64,000 bases of DNA from assembly GCF_000463115.2 (NCBI RefSeq), contig NZ_AWFX01000005.1:79157-143156 (forward strand). Direction: 5' to 3'. The notes under the pieces are model-generated. The model was not told the DNA's origin, did no database searches, and saw nothing but the letters and a program-made list of their open reading frames with translations. The number at the start of each line of letters is the position of its first letter. Within the stretch, counting starts at the first letter, position 1. The stretch is from Franconibacter helveticus LMG 23732. Its GTDB lineage: Bacteria; Pseudomonadota; Gammaproteobacteria; Enterobacterales; Enterobacteriaceae. The position numbers and the translations under genes are program-made. Positions 32,694 to 41,372 of the stretch are shown in pieces.

Positions 32694-33209
32694 TCAGTGC
32701 TGCGCTTGCCACGCTTGCAGCAAACCGCCTGCGTCGCCATAAAGCGGGTCGCTATCCGGAATGGAAACCCGGGCGACATTTTTTAAGGTTTCCGGAAGCT
32801 GTTCGGGCTGATCCAGATATTTGTCTGGTGAGAGACCCGCAGGGTAAGCGCCGACCGCCATAAAATCGTCGCTCGCGTGAATTTGCTTATGGCCAACACC
32901 TGCCGGAATAAGCACCGCATCGCCTTTGATGAGATGAATGACCGGCCCGGTTTCGCCGCCAAGCTGGATGTCCGCTTCGCCCGCATAAATGCCCAACACT
33001 TCATGGGTGTTGGTATGAAAATGGGTGTAAGTAAAAACCGGGTAGCGCCAGCGAGGCGGCCAGGCGTGCTTATCAAAAGTGGATTCAAACCAGGCGGCGC
33101 CATCTTCCACTTCTGCCGGCATGGCCTGACGATAAAGCAAAAGCGGCAACGGATTATTAGGCACGCCGCCGCTGGGTTCAGAAAGGAAGTGCGTTTCGTA
33201 ATGGTTCAT
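32694..33209 (-). CDS. cupin-domain protein (YjlB-like)
   Basis: A 171-aa cytoplasmic protein with one cupin barrel. The metal-binding motif 1 is HFHTNTHEVLGIYAGEADIQLGG (His, His, Glu) and motif 2 is PAGVGHKQI. It resembles B. subtilis YjlB-type cupins of unknown activity. It lies 56 nt after a DJ-1 family gene on the same strand and may share its transcript; both are extra relative to E. coli between araF and ftnB. A KdgR-like box upstream of the pair hints at a role in uronate or pectin metabolism, but no reaction can be named. Confidence 0.8.
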   Translation of the reverse strand: MNHYETHFLSEPSGGVPNNPLPLLLYRQAMPAEVEDGAAWFESTFDKHAWPPRWRYPVFTYTHFHTNTHEVLGIYAGEADIQLGGETGPVIHLIKGDAVLIPAGVGHKQIHASDDFMAVGAYPAGLSPDKYLDQPEQLPETLKNVARVSIPDSDPLYGDAGGLLQAWQAQH

Positions 33210-33265
33210 AGAGCCCCCTGCTCGCTTAAAATTAAAAGTATAGCCAGCGGCGCGGGGGCGGCGGA

Positions 33266-33823
33266 TTACCAGGAATAATAGATATGTTCCGCATGCTCGC
33301 GTACGGGCGCTTCATCCTCCAGCAGGCGCGCGGCAAGAGTAAGTGCGAAATCAAAAACATGCCCAAGCCCTTTGCCGCTGAGCAAATTGCCCTCTTCCAC
33401 AACCGGAGCATCGACATAAACGCCGTCATCAATATCCCGCCAGAGATCGCCTGAACAAACGTAACGCCGCCCCTTTAATAACCCGTTCGCCCCCAGCACG
33501 CGAGCCGCCGCAGAACAGATGGGACAGATAAGCTTACCGGCTTCATCATGACGGCGAACAAACGCCAGCACGCTTTCATTTGCCGCCAGGTTTCGGCTGC
33601 CTTCCGGGCCGCCTGGCAAAACGACGGCGTCGTAAGTGACGTCAAACCGCTCTTGCAGGGTATGGTCAGCCACCATGGGAACGGCATGATAGCTTTCCAC
33701 CGCGCGGCTTTCAGCGCAGGCCAGCGTTTCCACGTCCAGCTTCATGCGACGCAGAATATCAAGGGTCACAATAGCCTCCGCTTCTTCGAACCCCGGCGCC
33801 AACAATACGGCGATTCGTTTCAT
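33266..33823 (-). CDS. DJ-1/PfpI family protein
   Basis: A protein of 185 aa with the DJ-1 fold. The nucleophilic elbow is ICPICSAAARVL with C103 as likely nucleophile (C100 is a second Cys close by), and the acidic partner lies in PGFEEAEA near residue 14. Members act as small chaperones, as deglycases or in thiazole metabolism (YajL/ThiJ); the specific job is unknown. It starts at ATG 33823 and is followed by the cupin gene. Confidence 0.85.
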   Translation of the reverse strand: MKRIAVLLAPGFEEAEAIVTLDILRRMKLDVETLACAESRAVESYHAVPMVADHTLQERFDVTYDAVVLPGGPEGSRNLAANESVLAFVRRHDEAGKLICPICSAAARVLGANGLLKGRRYVCSGDLWRDIDDGVYVDAPVVEEGNLLSGKGLGHVFDFALTLAARLLEDEAPVREHAEHIYYSW

Positions 33824-34307
33824 CTTCTTTTATCCTTGTGGTTGATAAGGTGCGCTATGCAGCCTAACCGTAAACGCCTGCGAAGCTTTGTTAGCCCCTT
33901 CACATTATTAAAACAATGTTTCATTTGATTGGCGTGGGGGAGCACTTTTCCTGAACGAGTCAGCGTTTCGCCTGCGGGTAAAAGGGGCTTTATCAAAAAT
34001 GAATTAAACAGTTAAGGATTAGTTGCGTGTAATAAAAGAACCCATTAATTTTCACTTCTTAAAAATACACACAAAAAGTAAGTGTAAGCAGTTGTAAAAA
34101 CACGCCTCACTCAAGTTGTTTCATTTTCAATACGCAGTATTCTCAATTTTAAATTGATGCCGCCAGGGAACAGCTTGCGTATTACCGGGACGTTTCGCAT
34201 TTATTTTATCTCTACATATCAATGAATTAATCAAAAAGGAGGCTGAATACATTCATGATATAAATATTTAGTTGAATTTAATTTGTTTAGTAAATAAGGA
34301 TATTATT
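33824..34307. other. intergenic region between the DJ-1 gene and ftnB
   Basis: This 484-nt stretch separates divergent genes and should hold both promoters. It is A+T-rich from 34010 on. The only element I can name is the KdgR-like box at 33909-33923. Confidence 0.5.
33909..33923 (-). promoter_or_regulatory. KdgR-like operator upstream of the DJ-1/cupin pair
   Basis: TAAAACAATGTTTCA matches 13 of the 14 fixed bases of the KdgR core (TGAAACANTGTTTCA), and the right flank TTT continues the consensus. It lies 86 nt upstream of the DJ-1 start. Confidence 0.5.
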
Positions 34308-34811
34308 ATGACCACCCCAGGAATGCTGCAAAAACTCAATGCGCAGGTGAACAGCGAGTTTTATGCCTCTCATCTTTATCTTCGTCTTGGCGACTGGTGC
34401 ACCGAACACAGCCTGAATGGCGCCGCCACCTTTTTACGTAACCAGGCGCAAAATAATCTGACTCATATGATGTCGCTGTTTGAGCATATGAAAAACGAGG
34501 GAGCTAACCCGATCATTAGCGCTATTGCGCCGCCTGCCTGCGACTGCGATTCCCTCGAAGGGCTTTTTCTCCACACCATAGAAGATCTCAGGCAGCGTAG
34601 CGCGAGCCTTAACGAGCTGACCCAACTGGCCGATGCGTGTCACGATGATGCAACGTTTAGTCTGTTAAGCGCCCTTTGCGCCCGTCACGCCGAAGATAAA
34701 CAGTTTCTGCAAGGGGTGCTGGATGAAGTCCGCGCCGCTTCGCGCGATGGCGTGCCGCTGACCGAGACCGACCGCTGCTTTTTTAATCTTATTAATTACG
34801 AACAGCATTAA
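34308..34811 (+). CDS. ftnB: ferritin-like protein FtnB
   Basis: A 167-aa four-helix-bundle ferritin, the E. coli FtnB length. Of the FtnA ferroxidase residues, E17 and H53 are kept, but the position of E50 is Asn and that of E94 is Leu, so iron oxidation is probably weak, as for E. coli FtnB. In Salmonella FtnB helps repair Fe-S clusters. I chose the ATG at 34308 (MTTPGMLQKLN) after AAGGA; an earlier frame start is not supported. Confidence 0.93.
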   Translation: MTTPGMLQKLNAQVNSEFYASHLYLRLGDWCTEHSLNGAATFLRNQAQNNLTHMMSLFEHMKNEGANPIISAIAPPACDCDSLEGLFLHTIEDLRQRSASLNELTQLADACHDDATFSLLSALCARHAEDKQFLQGVLDEVRAASRDGVPLTETDRCFFNLINYEQH

Positions 34812-35006
34812 CCCTTCCGCTTGCGTGGCCTGGCTTAAGCCGGGCCTGCCGCCTGACCGCTGCGCCTGGCTTTGTCTCATCCTCTGTATAGTATGTTGTA
34901 ACTAATTGAAGCCGAAGCGTGCTGACAATCTGATCTGGCTCCCATTGATTAACCACACTCTATGTAATGATTTAAGCCGTTTCGTTTTTCTAAACCAGGG
35001 ATTGTT

Positions 35007-36350
35007 ATGATAACCATTGAATTTATCGTCATTATTCTGTGCCTGCTGGTGGGAACGCGCTTTGGCGGCATGGGGCTTGGCTTAATCAGCGGCGTCGGGC
35101 TCTTTGTGCTGACATTTGTGTTTGGACTGGAACCGGGCAAGCCGCCGGTAGATGTGATGCTGACCATCCTCGCGGTTATTGGTTGCGCCGCCACGCTGCA
35201 AACGGCAGGCGGCCTGAATGTGATGATGCAGTTCGCGGAAAAGCTGCTGCGCCGCCATCCGCAACACATTACCCTGCTCGCCCCTTTTACCACCTGGACG
35301 CTGACTTTTCTTTGCGGCACGGGGCATGTGGTTTACACCATGTTTCCCATCATTGCGGATATCGCGCTGAAAAAGCATATTCGCCCGGAGCGTCCTATGG
35401 CAGTGGCTTCCATAGCCTCTCAAATGGCGATTACCGCCTCGCCGGTTTCCGTGGCGGTCGTGTCGCTGGTCTCGATAATTGGCGCGCATCATGGCGTCGG
35501 GCAAGCCTGGGGGATCCTGGAAATTCTCGCCGTCTCGGTGCCTGCCTCCCTCTTCGGCGTGCTGATAGCCGCCCTCTGGAGCCTGCGGCGTGGTAAAGAT
35601 CTGGCCGATGACCCGGCATTTCAGGCCCGCCTAAGCGACCCGAAACAGCGTGATTACATTTATGGCGCCAGCGAAACGCTGATGGATCAGCGTTTTCCTC
35701 GCGAAGCATACTGGTCAACCTGGATCTTTTTTACCGGCATCCTGGTGGTGGTGGTGCTCGGCGCGTTGCCCGCGCTGCGCCCGGCGTTCGAGGTGAAAGG
35801 CGCGCTCAAACCGCTCTCCATGAACCTGGTTATTCAGATGATGATGCTGATTGCCGGCGCGGTTATGCTGATTGCATGTAAGGTAAACGCTTCCGCTATC
35901 TCCAGCGGCGCGGTGTTTAAGGCGGGGATGGTGGCGATTTTCTCCGTATTTGGCGTGGCATGGATGAGCGATACCTTTTTCCAGGCGCATCTTGAAGGGT
36001 TAAAAACGGCGCTACAGGGCGTGGTGCAAAGCCACCCGTGGACTTATGCGCTGGTGCTTTTTCTGGTCTCGAAGCTGGTAAACAGCCAGGCGGCGGCGCT
36101 GACCGCGGTGGCGCCGATGGGGTTAATGCTGGGCGTTGAGCCCAAAATGCTGGTCGCTTTTTTTCCTGCTTCTTACGGCTATTTTATTTTGCCAACCTAT
36201 CCAAGCGACCTCGCCTGCATTGGGTTTGACCGCTCCGGTACCACGCGTATCGGCAAATTTATCCTCAACCACAGTTTTATTCTGCCCGGACTGATTGGCG
36301 TGAGTTGCGCCTGCGCGGCCAGCTACACGCTGGTGCGGCTGTTTTTTTAA
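35007..36350 (+). CDS. dcuB: anaerobic C4-dicarboxylate transporter, DcuB type
   Basis: A 447-aa inner-membrane protein with about 10-12 segments of the DcuA/DcuB family, which exchange fumarate for succinate under anaerobic growth. Close to E. coli DcuB throughout (PGKPPVDVMLTI, LCGTGHVVYT, RPERPMAVASI, YILPTYPSDL-like end FILPTYPSDL). In E. coli dcuB is linked to fumB elsewhere, so its presence between ftnB and yecJ is a local difference. It is transcribed alone, ahead of a terminator. Confidence 0.85.
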   Translation: MITIEFIVIILCLLVGTRFGGMGLGLISGVGLFVLTFVFGLEPGKPPVDVMLTILAVIGCAATLQTAGGLNVMMQFAEKLLRRHPQHITLLAPFTTWTLTFLCGTGHVVYTMFPIIADIALKKHIRPERPMAVASIASQMAITASPVSVAVVSLVSIIGAHHGVGQAWGILEILAVSVPASLFGVLIAALWSLRRGKDLADDPAFQARLSDPKQRDYIYGASETLMDQRFPREAYWSTWIFFTGILVVVVLGALPALRPAFEVKGALKPLSMNLVIQMMMLIAGAVMLIACKVNASAISSGAVFKAGMVAIFSVFGVAWMSDTFFQAHLEGLKTALQGVVQSHPWTYALVLFLVSKLVNSQAAALTAVAPMGLMLGVEPKMLVAFFPASYGYFILPTYPSDLACIGFDRSGTTRIGKFILNHSFILPGLIGVSCACAASYTLVRLFF

Positions 36351-36369
36351 CGCACCTCAGGAAAAGCAA

Positions 36370-36396
36370 AACGGCCTCGCAGGAGGCCGTTATTTT
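36370..36396. terminator. terminator between convergent dcuB and yecJ
   Basis: A 9-bp stem AACGGCCTC/GAGGCCGTT, a 4-nt loop and ATTTT on the plus strand. Confidence 0.8.
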
Positions 36397-36643
36397 AATG
36401 CGCTTCGTTTTGCGGCGTGAATTTTAACTCAATGAGCGCGACCGCTTTTTGCACCGCACGCAGCGTTACCGCATCCGCTGCCGGATGGCCGGTGAAATCA
36501 ATGGATTTAAGCTGCGTCGCCATCTTGTCGCGCACTTCAACAGGCGCTATCACGTCAATGACATCCAGGATCTGCTTGATCACCAGCTGACACGCCACGA
36601 TATCAGACTGCAACTCTTCTTCGGCGGTAAACACTTTCGACAT
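36395..36643 (-). CDS. yecJ: YecJ family protein (DUF2766)
   Basis: An 82-aa cytoplasmic protein, all alpha by its pattern, that matches YecJ of E. coli in the same place after ftnB. It has no known function. The central segment [21 protein letters not shown] is amphipathic. Confidence 0.85.
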   Translation of the reverse strand: MSKVFTAEEELQSDIVACQLVIKQILDVIDVIAPVEVRDKMATQLKSIDFTGHPAADAVTLRAVQKAVALIELKFTPQNEAH

Positions 36644-36751
36644 TTTTCATTCCTCACGTTTTGTGGCCGCCATAGTAACGGCATGAATCGCAAAACGGTA
36701 GTAAAACGCAGAGGTAGTCGAAACGGGAAAGGAGGGATAAAGTGGGGATAT

Positions 36752-36779
36752 AAAAAAACCTGCCGCAGCAGGTTTTTTT
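36752..36779 (-). terminator. terminator of azuCR
   Basis: AAAAACCTGC with loop CGCA and GCAGGTTTTT forms a perfect stem that ends 2 nt from the azuC stop codon and runs into T on the minus strand. It gives the short RNA its 3' end. Confidence 0.9.
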
Positions 36780-36780
36780 A

Positions 36781-36864
36781 TCAGAACATAGCGCCAGGCG
36801 GTACGTCTTTGAAGGTTTTGCAGTAGTTTTCGAACATGCTTTTCAGGATCTTACGGAATTTCAT
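36781..36864 (-). CDS. azuC: small protein AzuC / AzuCR RNA
   Basis: An open frame of 27 codons reading MKFRKILKSMFENYCKTFKD and then VPPGAMF, almost the same as E. coli AzuC (28 aa). In E. coli the transcript, also called IsrB or AzuCR, works twice: the amphipathic peptide binds the membrane and raises GlpD activity, and the RNA pairs with target mRNAs. The gene is in the expected place after yecJ. It ends one residue earlier than I recall for E. coli. Confidence 0.93.
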   Translation of the reverse strand: MKFRKILKSMFENYCKTFKDVPPGAMF

Positions 36865-36914
36865 TGATGTGCTCCGATTTTGTTTTTTTGCAGGTAACGT
36901 GTTGCGATGAGCCT

Positions 36915-36942
36915 ATAATATGACCTGCATCACAAAAATCAA
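36915..36942 (-). promoter_or_regulatory. azuCR promoter with overlapping CRP-like site
   Basis: Minus strand -35 TTGATT (36942-36937), a 16-nt spacer, and -10 TATTAT (36920-36915). A CRP-like sequence, TGTGATGCAGGTCATA, fills the spacer (36934-36919), a position that would block RNA polymerase. Confidence 0.6.
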
Positions 36943-36948
36943 CCAGTT

Positions 36949-36964
36949 TGTGATGAATATCACA
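36949..36964. promoter_or_regulatory. CRP site TGTGATGAATATCACA upstream of azuC
   Basis: Both half-sites are perfect. It sits just upstream of the predicted -35. Together with the CRP-like site in the spacer it suggests two-site control by CRP. Confidence 0.75.
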
Positions 36965-37079
36965 TCAAATAAGTTAACGATTTGCGCGCATTTGTTAATA
37001 AATTATATATAAATCCAACAGTTACCTTCTTAACTGAAAGTTAAAAAATTACTGATTTTTTTTAAACGGGACGGTGGTA

Positions 37080-38501
37080 ATGAGCGGTAACGATAGCGCG
37101 GCGACGCGTCGCGGTCTTTCGCCGGCAGCCCTGCTGGTGGCAGGCGCCTTCTTTATGGAGTTTCTCGACGGCACCGTCATTGCTACTGCGCTGCCGGAAA
37201 TGGCGCGTACCTTTGGCGTGCAGGCGGTTGACTTAAACATTGGCATCAGCGCCTATCTGCTAACGCTTGCGGTGTTAATTCCCGCCAGCGGCTGGATTGC
37301 CGACCGCTTCGGCGCTCGTGCGGTTTTTACGCTGGCGCTGGCCATTTTTACCGCCGCCTCGGTGCTGTGCGGGCTTGCCACCAGCCTTGAAATGTTTGTC
37401 GCTATGCGAATTTTACAGGGCGTTGGCGGCGCGCTGATGGTGCCCGTGGGGCGACTGGCCGTACTGCGCACTACGCCCAAGCATCAATTGATAGGCGCCA
37501 TCGCAACGCTCACCTGGCCGGCGCTGGTGGCGCCCATTATCGGCCCGCCGCTTGGCGGGTTTATTACCAGCTATGCCAACTGGCGCTGGATCTTCTTTAT
37601 TAATCTGCCGCTTGGGCTGCTGGCAATGTGGCTTGCGCTGCGCATTATCCCTGACATTCGTGAAGAAGAACGGCGACCATTCGATACGCCGGGTTTTGTG
37701 GCGACTGCCGTCGCGATGGTTTCGCTGGTTTATATGATGGAGCTGCTCGGCGCACAGCGGCCAGATATGGCGATGGCCGGCGCGCTGCTGCTGTTGGGCG
37801 GCGGCGCGTTGTGGTATGCGCTTCGCCATTTCCAGCGCACACGCTACCCGATGATTCGGCTGGACGCGATGCGGGTGCAAACCTTCCGCGTGACGATGTA
37901 TGGCGGCTCGCTGTTTCGAGCTTCTATTAGCGCCGTCCCGTTTTTGTTGCCGCTGCTGTTCCAGGTGGGTTTTGGCATGGATGCGTTTCACTCCGGCCTG
38001 TTGGTGCTGGCGGTTTTCGCTGGCAACCTCACCATAAAACCCGCCACAACGCCGCTTATCCGCACGCTGGGGTTTAAAAAATTGCTGTTGATAAACGGCG
38101 TACTGAACGTGGCGGCGCTGCTCGCCTGCGCGTTCCTGACGCCGCAAACCCCTGTCTGGCTCATTCTGGTTATTCTTTATCTGGGCGGCGTTTTTCGCTC
38201 GATTCAGTTTACCGGTATCAGCACCCTCGCCTTCGCCGATGTGCCTTCTCAGCAAATGAGCTATGCCAACACTTTGTTCAGCACCGCCACACAGCTGGCG
38301 GTCGGGCTCGGCATTACGCTTGGGGCGATAGGCATCCGGCTTGGCGAGCAAGTCAGCCACTGGCTTTCGCTGCAAAGCGTAGCAGGCGTCAGCTTTCGCC
38401 TGGCGTTTGTCTGGATAGCGATAATTTGCCTGGTGGGGTTAGTGGATACGCTGCGTCTGGCCAGCCGCGCCGGGGCGGCGGTTTCAGAAAAACGGGCATA
38501 A
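37080..38501 (+). CDS. DHA2-family major facilitator drug exporter
   Basis: A 473-aa inner-membrane antiporter with 14 predicted segments. Motif D1 (FMEFLDGTVIATALPEMA), motif A (GWIADRFGARAVF) and motif C (WPALVAPIIGPPLGG) place it in the DHA2 (EmrB/QacA-like) class, nearest to YieO/MdtD types. The substrate is unknown. I chose the ATG at 37080, which has ACGGTGG before it; the GTG two codons earlier is possible. It is not at this place in E. coli. Confidence 0.88.
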   Translation: MSGNDSAATRRGLSPAALLVAGAFFMEFLDGTVIATALPEMARTFGVQAVDLNIGISAYLLTLAVLIPASGWIADRFGARAVFTLALAIFTAASVLCGLATSLEMFVAMRILQGVGGALMVPVGRLAVLRTTPKHQLIGAIATLTWPALVAPIIGPPLGGFITSYANWRWIFFINLPLGLLAMWLALRIIPDIREEERRPFDTPGFVATAVAMVSLVYMMELLGAQRPDMAMAGALLLLGGGALWYALRHFQRTRYPMIRLDAMRVQTFRVTMYGGSLFRASISAVPFLLPLLFQVGFGMDAFHSGLLVLAVFAGNLTIKPATTPLIRTLGFKKLLLINGVLNVAALLACAFLTPQTPVWLILVILYLGGVFRSIQFTGISTLAFADVPSQQMSYANTLFSTATQLAVGLGITLGAIGIRLGEQVSHWLSLQSVAGVSFRLAFVWIAIICLVGLVDTLRLASRAGAAVSEKRA

Positions 38502-38504
38502 AAA

Positions 38505-38526
38505 AACCAGCGCCGGGGCGCTGGTT
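38505..38526. terminator. terminator between convergent exporter and isomerase genes
   Basis: A 10-bp stem AACCAGCGCC/GGCGCTGGTT with a 2-nt loop and an A run on the left; it serves mainly the minus strand gene. Confidence 0.8.
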
Positions 38527-38544
38527 CTTAATGTGACAGAGATA

Positions 38545-39183
38545 TCAGCCCAGCACTTCGCGTACGAAAGCTTCAATCTCTTTGTTCTGGCAGTTTTCAA
38601 AGAAACATTTCTGGAAACGCTCGCCAGAGACGGCGGTTTTCACCAGTTCACGGTCAATAGCGCGCAGGGTATCCAGATAGTTCTCTTTCACCACAGCGGC
38701 TTTCACCTGGTTAAGAATGCCTGCGTTGCGAACCTGCGGCTCTTTACGCTCCGGCGGATAGCCTTCGCCTTTACGGCCGGTGAACGCTTTTTCAAAGATA
38801 AAGCGCACATTAAGCTCCGCGCCCCAGCCAAAACCTTTCGCGAAAGGCAGCGCCAGCGCGTTGCCGTTATTAATCTGCGCAAACAGGAAAGCATCCGCCG
38901 GGTCAATACAGTAGCCGCAAACTACGCCCGGGTGAATGTTGAGCGACATCAGCGCGCCCTGGCCGGTGCCGCAACCGGTAATGACAAAATCTACCGCTTT
39001 CGAGTTCAGCAGGATGCTCGCCATGATCCCAAGATGGATATAGGTGAGATGATGATCCTGCTCGTCGCTCATGCCGACGTTGTAAACCGGATAGTCTTTC
39101 TCATCCGCAACCGTCTTGAGCTCTTTATAGATGATGGCGTTTTTCGCCGCCTGACTGTTTTCCATCATCAGTGCAATTTTCAT
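38545..39183 (-). CDS. RpiB/LacA/LacB family sugar-phosphate isomerase
   Basis: A protein of 212 aa with the RpiB/LacAB fold: N-terminal MKIALMMENSQAAKN, the GCGTGQGALM phosphate-binding loop and the GYCIDPADAFLFAQINNGN segment. It is longer than RpiB (about 150 aa) by a C-terminal extension of some 65 aa containing three Cys. Relatives near pectin genes have been predicted to isomerise uronate-derived sugars (named spiX in comparative studies of KdgR); that link is from memory and fits the KdgR-like box upstream. No catalytic proof from the sequence alone. Confidence 0.8.
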   Translation of the reverse strand: MKIALMMENSQAAKNAIIYKELKTVADEKDYPVYNVGMSDEQDHHLTYIHLGIMASILLNSKAVDFVITGCGTGQGALMSLNIHPGVVCGYCIDPADAFLFAQINNGNALALPFAKGFGWGAELNVRFIFEKAFTGRKGEGYPPERKEPQVRNAGILNQVKAAVVKENYLDTLRAIDRELVKTAVSGERFQKCFFENCQNKEIEAFVREVLG

Positions 39184-39275
39184 TCTGTCCTCCTGAAGGG
39201 TACGCGGGTTTCCCCGCCACGAATAGCAAACCGTGAGGTAAACATACTATCCAGCAAACACACTTTCAAATTAAA

Positions 39276-39290
39276 TGAAAAAATGTTTTA
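39276..39290 (-). promoter_or_regulatory. KdgR-like operator upstream of the isomerase gene
   Basis: TGAAAAAATGTTTTA, extended to AAATGAAAAAATGTTTTAT, agrees with the KdgR consensus AAATGAAACANTGTTTCATTT at all but a few positions. It lies about 95 nt upstream of the start. Confidence 0.55.
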
Positions 39291-39339
39291 TAAAAGTATG
39301 TAAGCCTCACAGTTTTACTTTCCGTCCTTACTGAGCGCG

Positions 39340-40590
39340 TCAGAATGTTTCCCAGTTCGCTTGCGCCGCCGCAAGCGGGCGCGCAGCGAGAGGGATCGAA
39401 ACGGCAGGCGCCGGCGCCTTTTCTTCACGAACCTGAGAGGCAGGCTGCGTGATACGAAACACCGATAACACGTCGTTCAGTCGTACCGCTTGCTTTTCGA
39501 GATCGACCGCCGAAAGCACGGATTGTTGAACCAGATGCACGTTCTGCTGCGTCACGCTGTCCATTTCCTTAACGGCAATGCCTACCTGGCTAATCCCTTT
39601 GCTCTGTTCACCGGAGGCGCTGGCAATCTCGCCCATAATGTCATTCACCTGCTGTACGGCGCGCAGAATGTTGGACATCGCTTCGCCCGCCTTCTTCACC
39701 TGATCCGAACCGGTGTTGATGTTGCCGACCGACTCGTTAAGCAGCGTTTCTATCTCTTTCGCCGCCTGGGCGCTGCGGCTCGCCAGGTTGCGCACCTCGC
39801 TTGCGACTACGGCGAAGCCGCGACCCTGCTCGCCCGCACGCGCTGCTTCAACCGCCGCATTCAGCGCCAGAATGTTTGTCTGAAAAGCGATGCTGTTGAT
39901 AACGGTAGTAATATCAACAATTTTGTGCGAACTGCTGCTGATAACCGACATCGTCTTCATGACCTGATCGACAGACTGTCCGCCTTCAATAGCGGTTTGC
40001 GTGGCGTTTTGCGCAAGCTGGCTGGCATGGCTGGCATTTTCAGCGTTAAGTTTAACCGTGCTGCTGAGCTGCTCCATGCTGGCGCTGGTCTCTTCAAGCG
40101 CGGCGGCCTGTTGCTCAGAACGGCTCGAAAGATCGTTGTTGATGCCCGTTACCTCGCCTGCATGAGAGCGGATAGCGTCTGCGCTGCGGCGAATATCCGA
40201 GACGGTTTTTTCCCAGTTCCCCTGCATGGCTCTGATATGCGGCACCATTAGCCCGATACAGTTGCGTCCAAGATCGCGCAGCGGCGCAGAGAGGTCGCCC
40301 TGCGCCAGCACGTGCAAATGTCCGCGGATAATGTCCACTGGCTTGACCAGGAAGAAATAGAGATAGCGCTCGGTAAAAAGCGTAATAGCAATACTGGCGA
40401 AAACCGAGATAACCAACAGCGTCTGGGCGCCGTCTACCCACGACTTTTGCGCCGCGGTAAGCGTAAGACTCTCTTCAAGATGATGGAGAAACCAGAGCGT
40501 TAGCCCGGCGACGCCAATCCACGCGAGCGTGGAAAAGCAGAGTATCAAAACCACCATTACGCGAATTTTGATGTTACGAATGAAGTTCAT
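39340..40590 (-). CDS. chemoreceptor with minimal periplasmic loop, ending in NWETF
   Basis: A receptor of 416 aa, about 130 shorter than Tar or Tsr. TM1 (about 8-30) and TM2 (about 52-75) are separated by only some 20 residues ([20 protein letters not shown]), so there is no room for a periplasmic ligand domain. HAMP-like segment, methylation helices and the tip [20 protein letters not shown] are normal, and the protein ends in NWETF. It may sense membrane or internal conditions. I chose the ATG at 40590 ([10 protein letters not shown]). A sigma-28 promoter lies upstream. Confidence 0.9.
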   Translation of the reverse strand: MNFIRNIKIRVMVVLILCFSTLAWIGVAGLTLWFLHHLEESLTLTAAQKSWVDGAQTLLVISVFASIAITLFTERYLYFFLVKPVDIIRGHLHVLAQGDLSAPLRDLGRNCIGLMVPHIRAMQGNWEKTVSDIRRSADAIRSHAGEVTGINNDLSSRSEQQAAALEETSASMEQLSSTVKLNAENASHASQLAQNATQTAIEGGQSVDQVMKTMSVISSSSHKIVDITTVINSIAFQTNILALNAAVEAARAGEQGRGFAVVASEVRNLASRSAQAAKEIETLLNESVGNINTGSDQVKKAGEAMSNILRAVQQVNDIMGEIASASGEQSKGISQVGIAVKEMDSVTQQNVHLVQQSVLSAVDLEKQAVRLNDVLSVFRITQPASQVREEKAPAPAVSIPLAARPLAAAQANWETF

Positions 40591-40697
40591 AATGAGTTCC
40601 TGGTGTGTAAATACGCCATCCCTGAACAGACATGACGACACACCGTCCCTGCTTCATTCGTCTTTCTGTGGGACGAATTGAAACGTGTCGTATCGTT

Positions 40698-40724
40698 ATA
40701 TCGGCATGAGCCGCATAAACTTAA
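40698..40724 (-). promoter_or_regulatory. sigma-28 (FliA) promoter of the orphan chemoreceptor
   Basis: Minus strand -35 TTAAGTTT (40724-40717), an 11-nt spacer, and -10 GCCGATAT (40705-40698): 14 of 16 consensus bases with exact spacing. The leader would be about 100 nt. Confidence 0.88.
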
Positions 40725-40874
40725 GTATCTGAACAATGAAATTAAGGAGCACTAAACTTAGACGGGGAATGGTGAAATCGCCAGGGTAAGGCAACGATAT
40801 ATAGGCTTTTCGGGCGATTGCAGAAAGCGGGGCTATGTAATCATAGGCAAAGACGACATTCTGCGGAAACCGAC

Positions 40875-41201
40875 ATGCGCAACGCGATACTTCTTGCAGC
40901 CCTGCTGCTGGCTGGCTGTACCCTAACCAAAGATCCTGAAGTAGTAGGCGGCAACAAGCTGACCGGCATGGTGCGACTGGGCTTTAGCGACCCCGCCTTG
41001 TTTGACGCGAAAGCCGACCCTTATCTCGCGCAAGCCACCGCTACGCGCCAATGCCAGGAGTGGGGCTTTGCCACCGCTGAAGGCTACGGCCAGCCCATCA
41101 AAACCTGTTCCGTTATCAGCGGGACGCAATGTTTGAATGAGTCTGTGATTCTGGAATACCAGTGTCGCGGATTTGCCATACCGCCCCATTCCGGCTGGTG
41201 A
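40875..41201 (+). CDS. yecR: YecR-like lipoprotein
   Basis: A protein of 108 aa with a lipoprotein signal (MRNAILLAALLLAGC, lipobox LAGC, Cys15), so anchored in the outer or inner membrane. It belongs to the YecR family; in E. coli yecR lies next to ftnA and is activated by FlhDC. Cys pairs in the mature part (QCQEWG..KTCSV..TQCLN..YQCRG) suggest disulfides. I chose the ATG at 40875 because it begins the signal peptide. It is divergent from the receptor gene. Confidence 0.88.
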   Translation: MRNAILLAALLLAGCTLTKDPEVVGGNKLTGMVRLGFSDPALFDAKADPYLAQATATRQCQEWGFATAEGYGQPIKTCSVISGTQCLNESVILEYQCRGFAIPPHSGW

Positions 41202-41372
41202 TTTCCCCGGCAACCAGCCGGTGTGCTGGCTAAAGTAATAAGCGTAACGAATGATTTATTCGCAATAATCTTCTGGACGCTTTTCCTGCGCACATGCTTA
41301 ACTCCTCACGCCGCTTCGCTTCATGCCTGAAGCAGGCCAGACGGAATAAACACCCAATGACGTGAGCGCTGT

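Noticed and set aside
37413..38375. Minus-strand open frame of 320 codons opposite the DHA2 exporter
   Set aside because: Rich in Arg, Gln and His with no family likeness; it is the complement of a clear membrane transporter.
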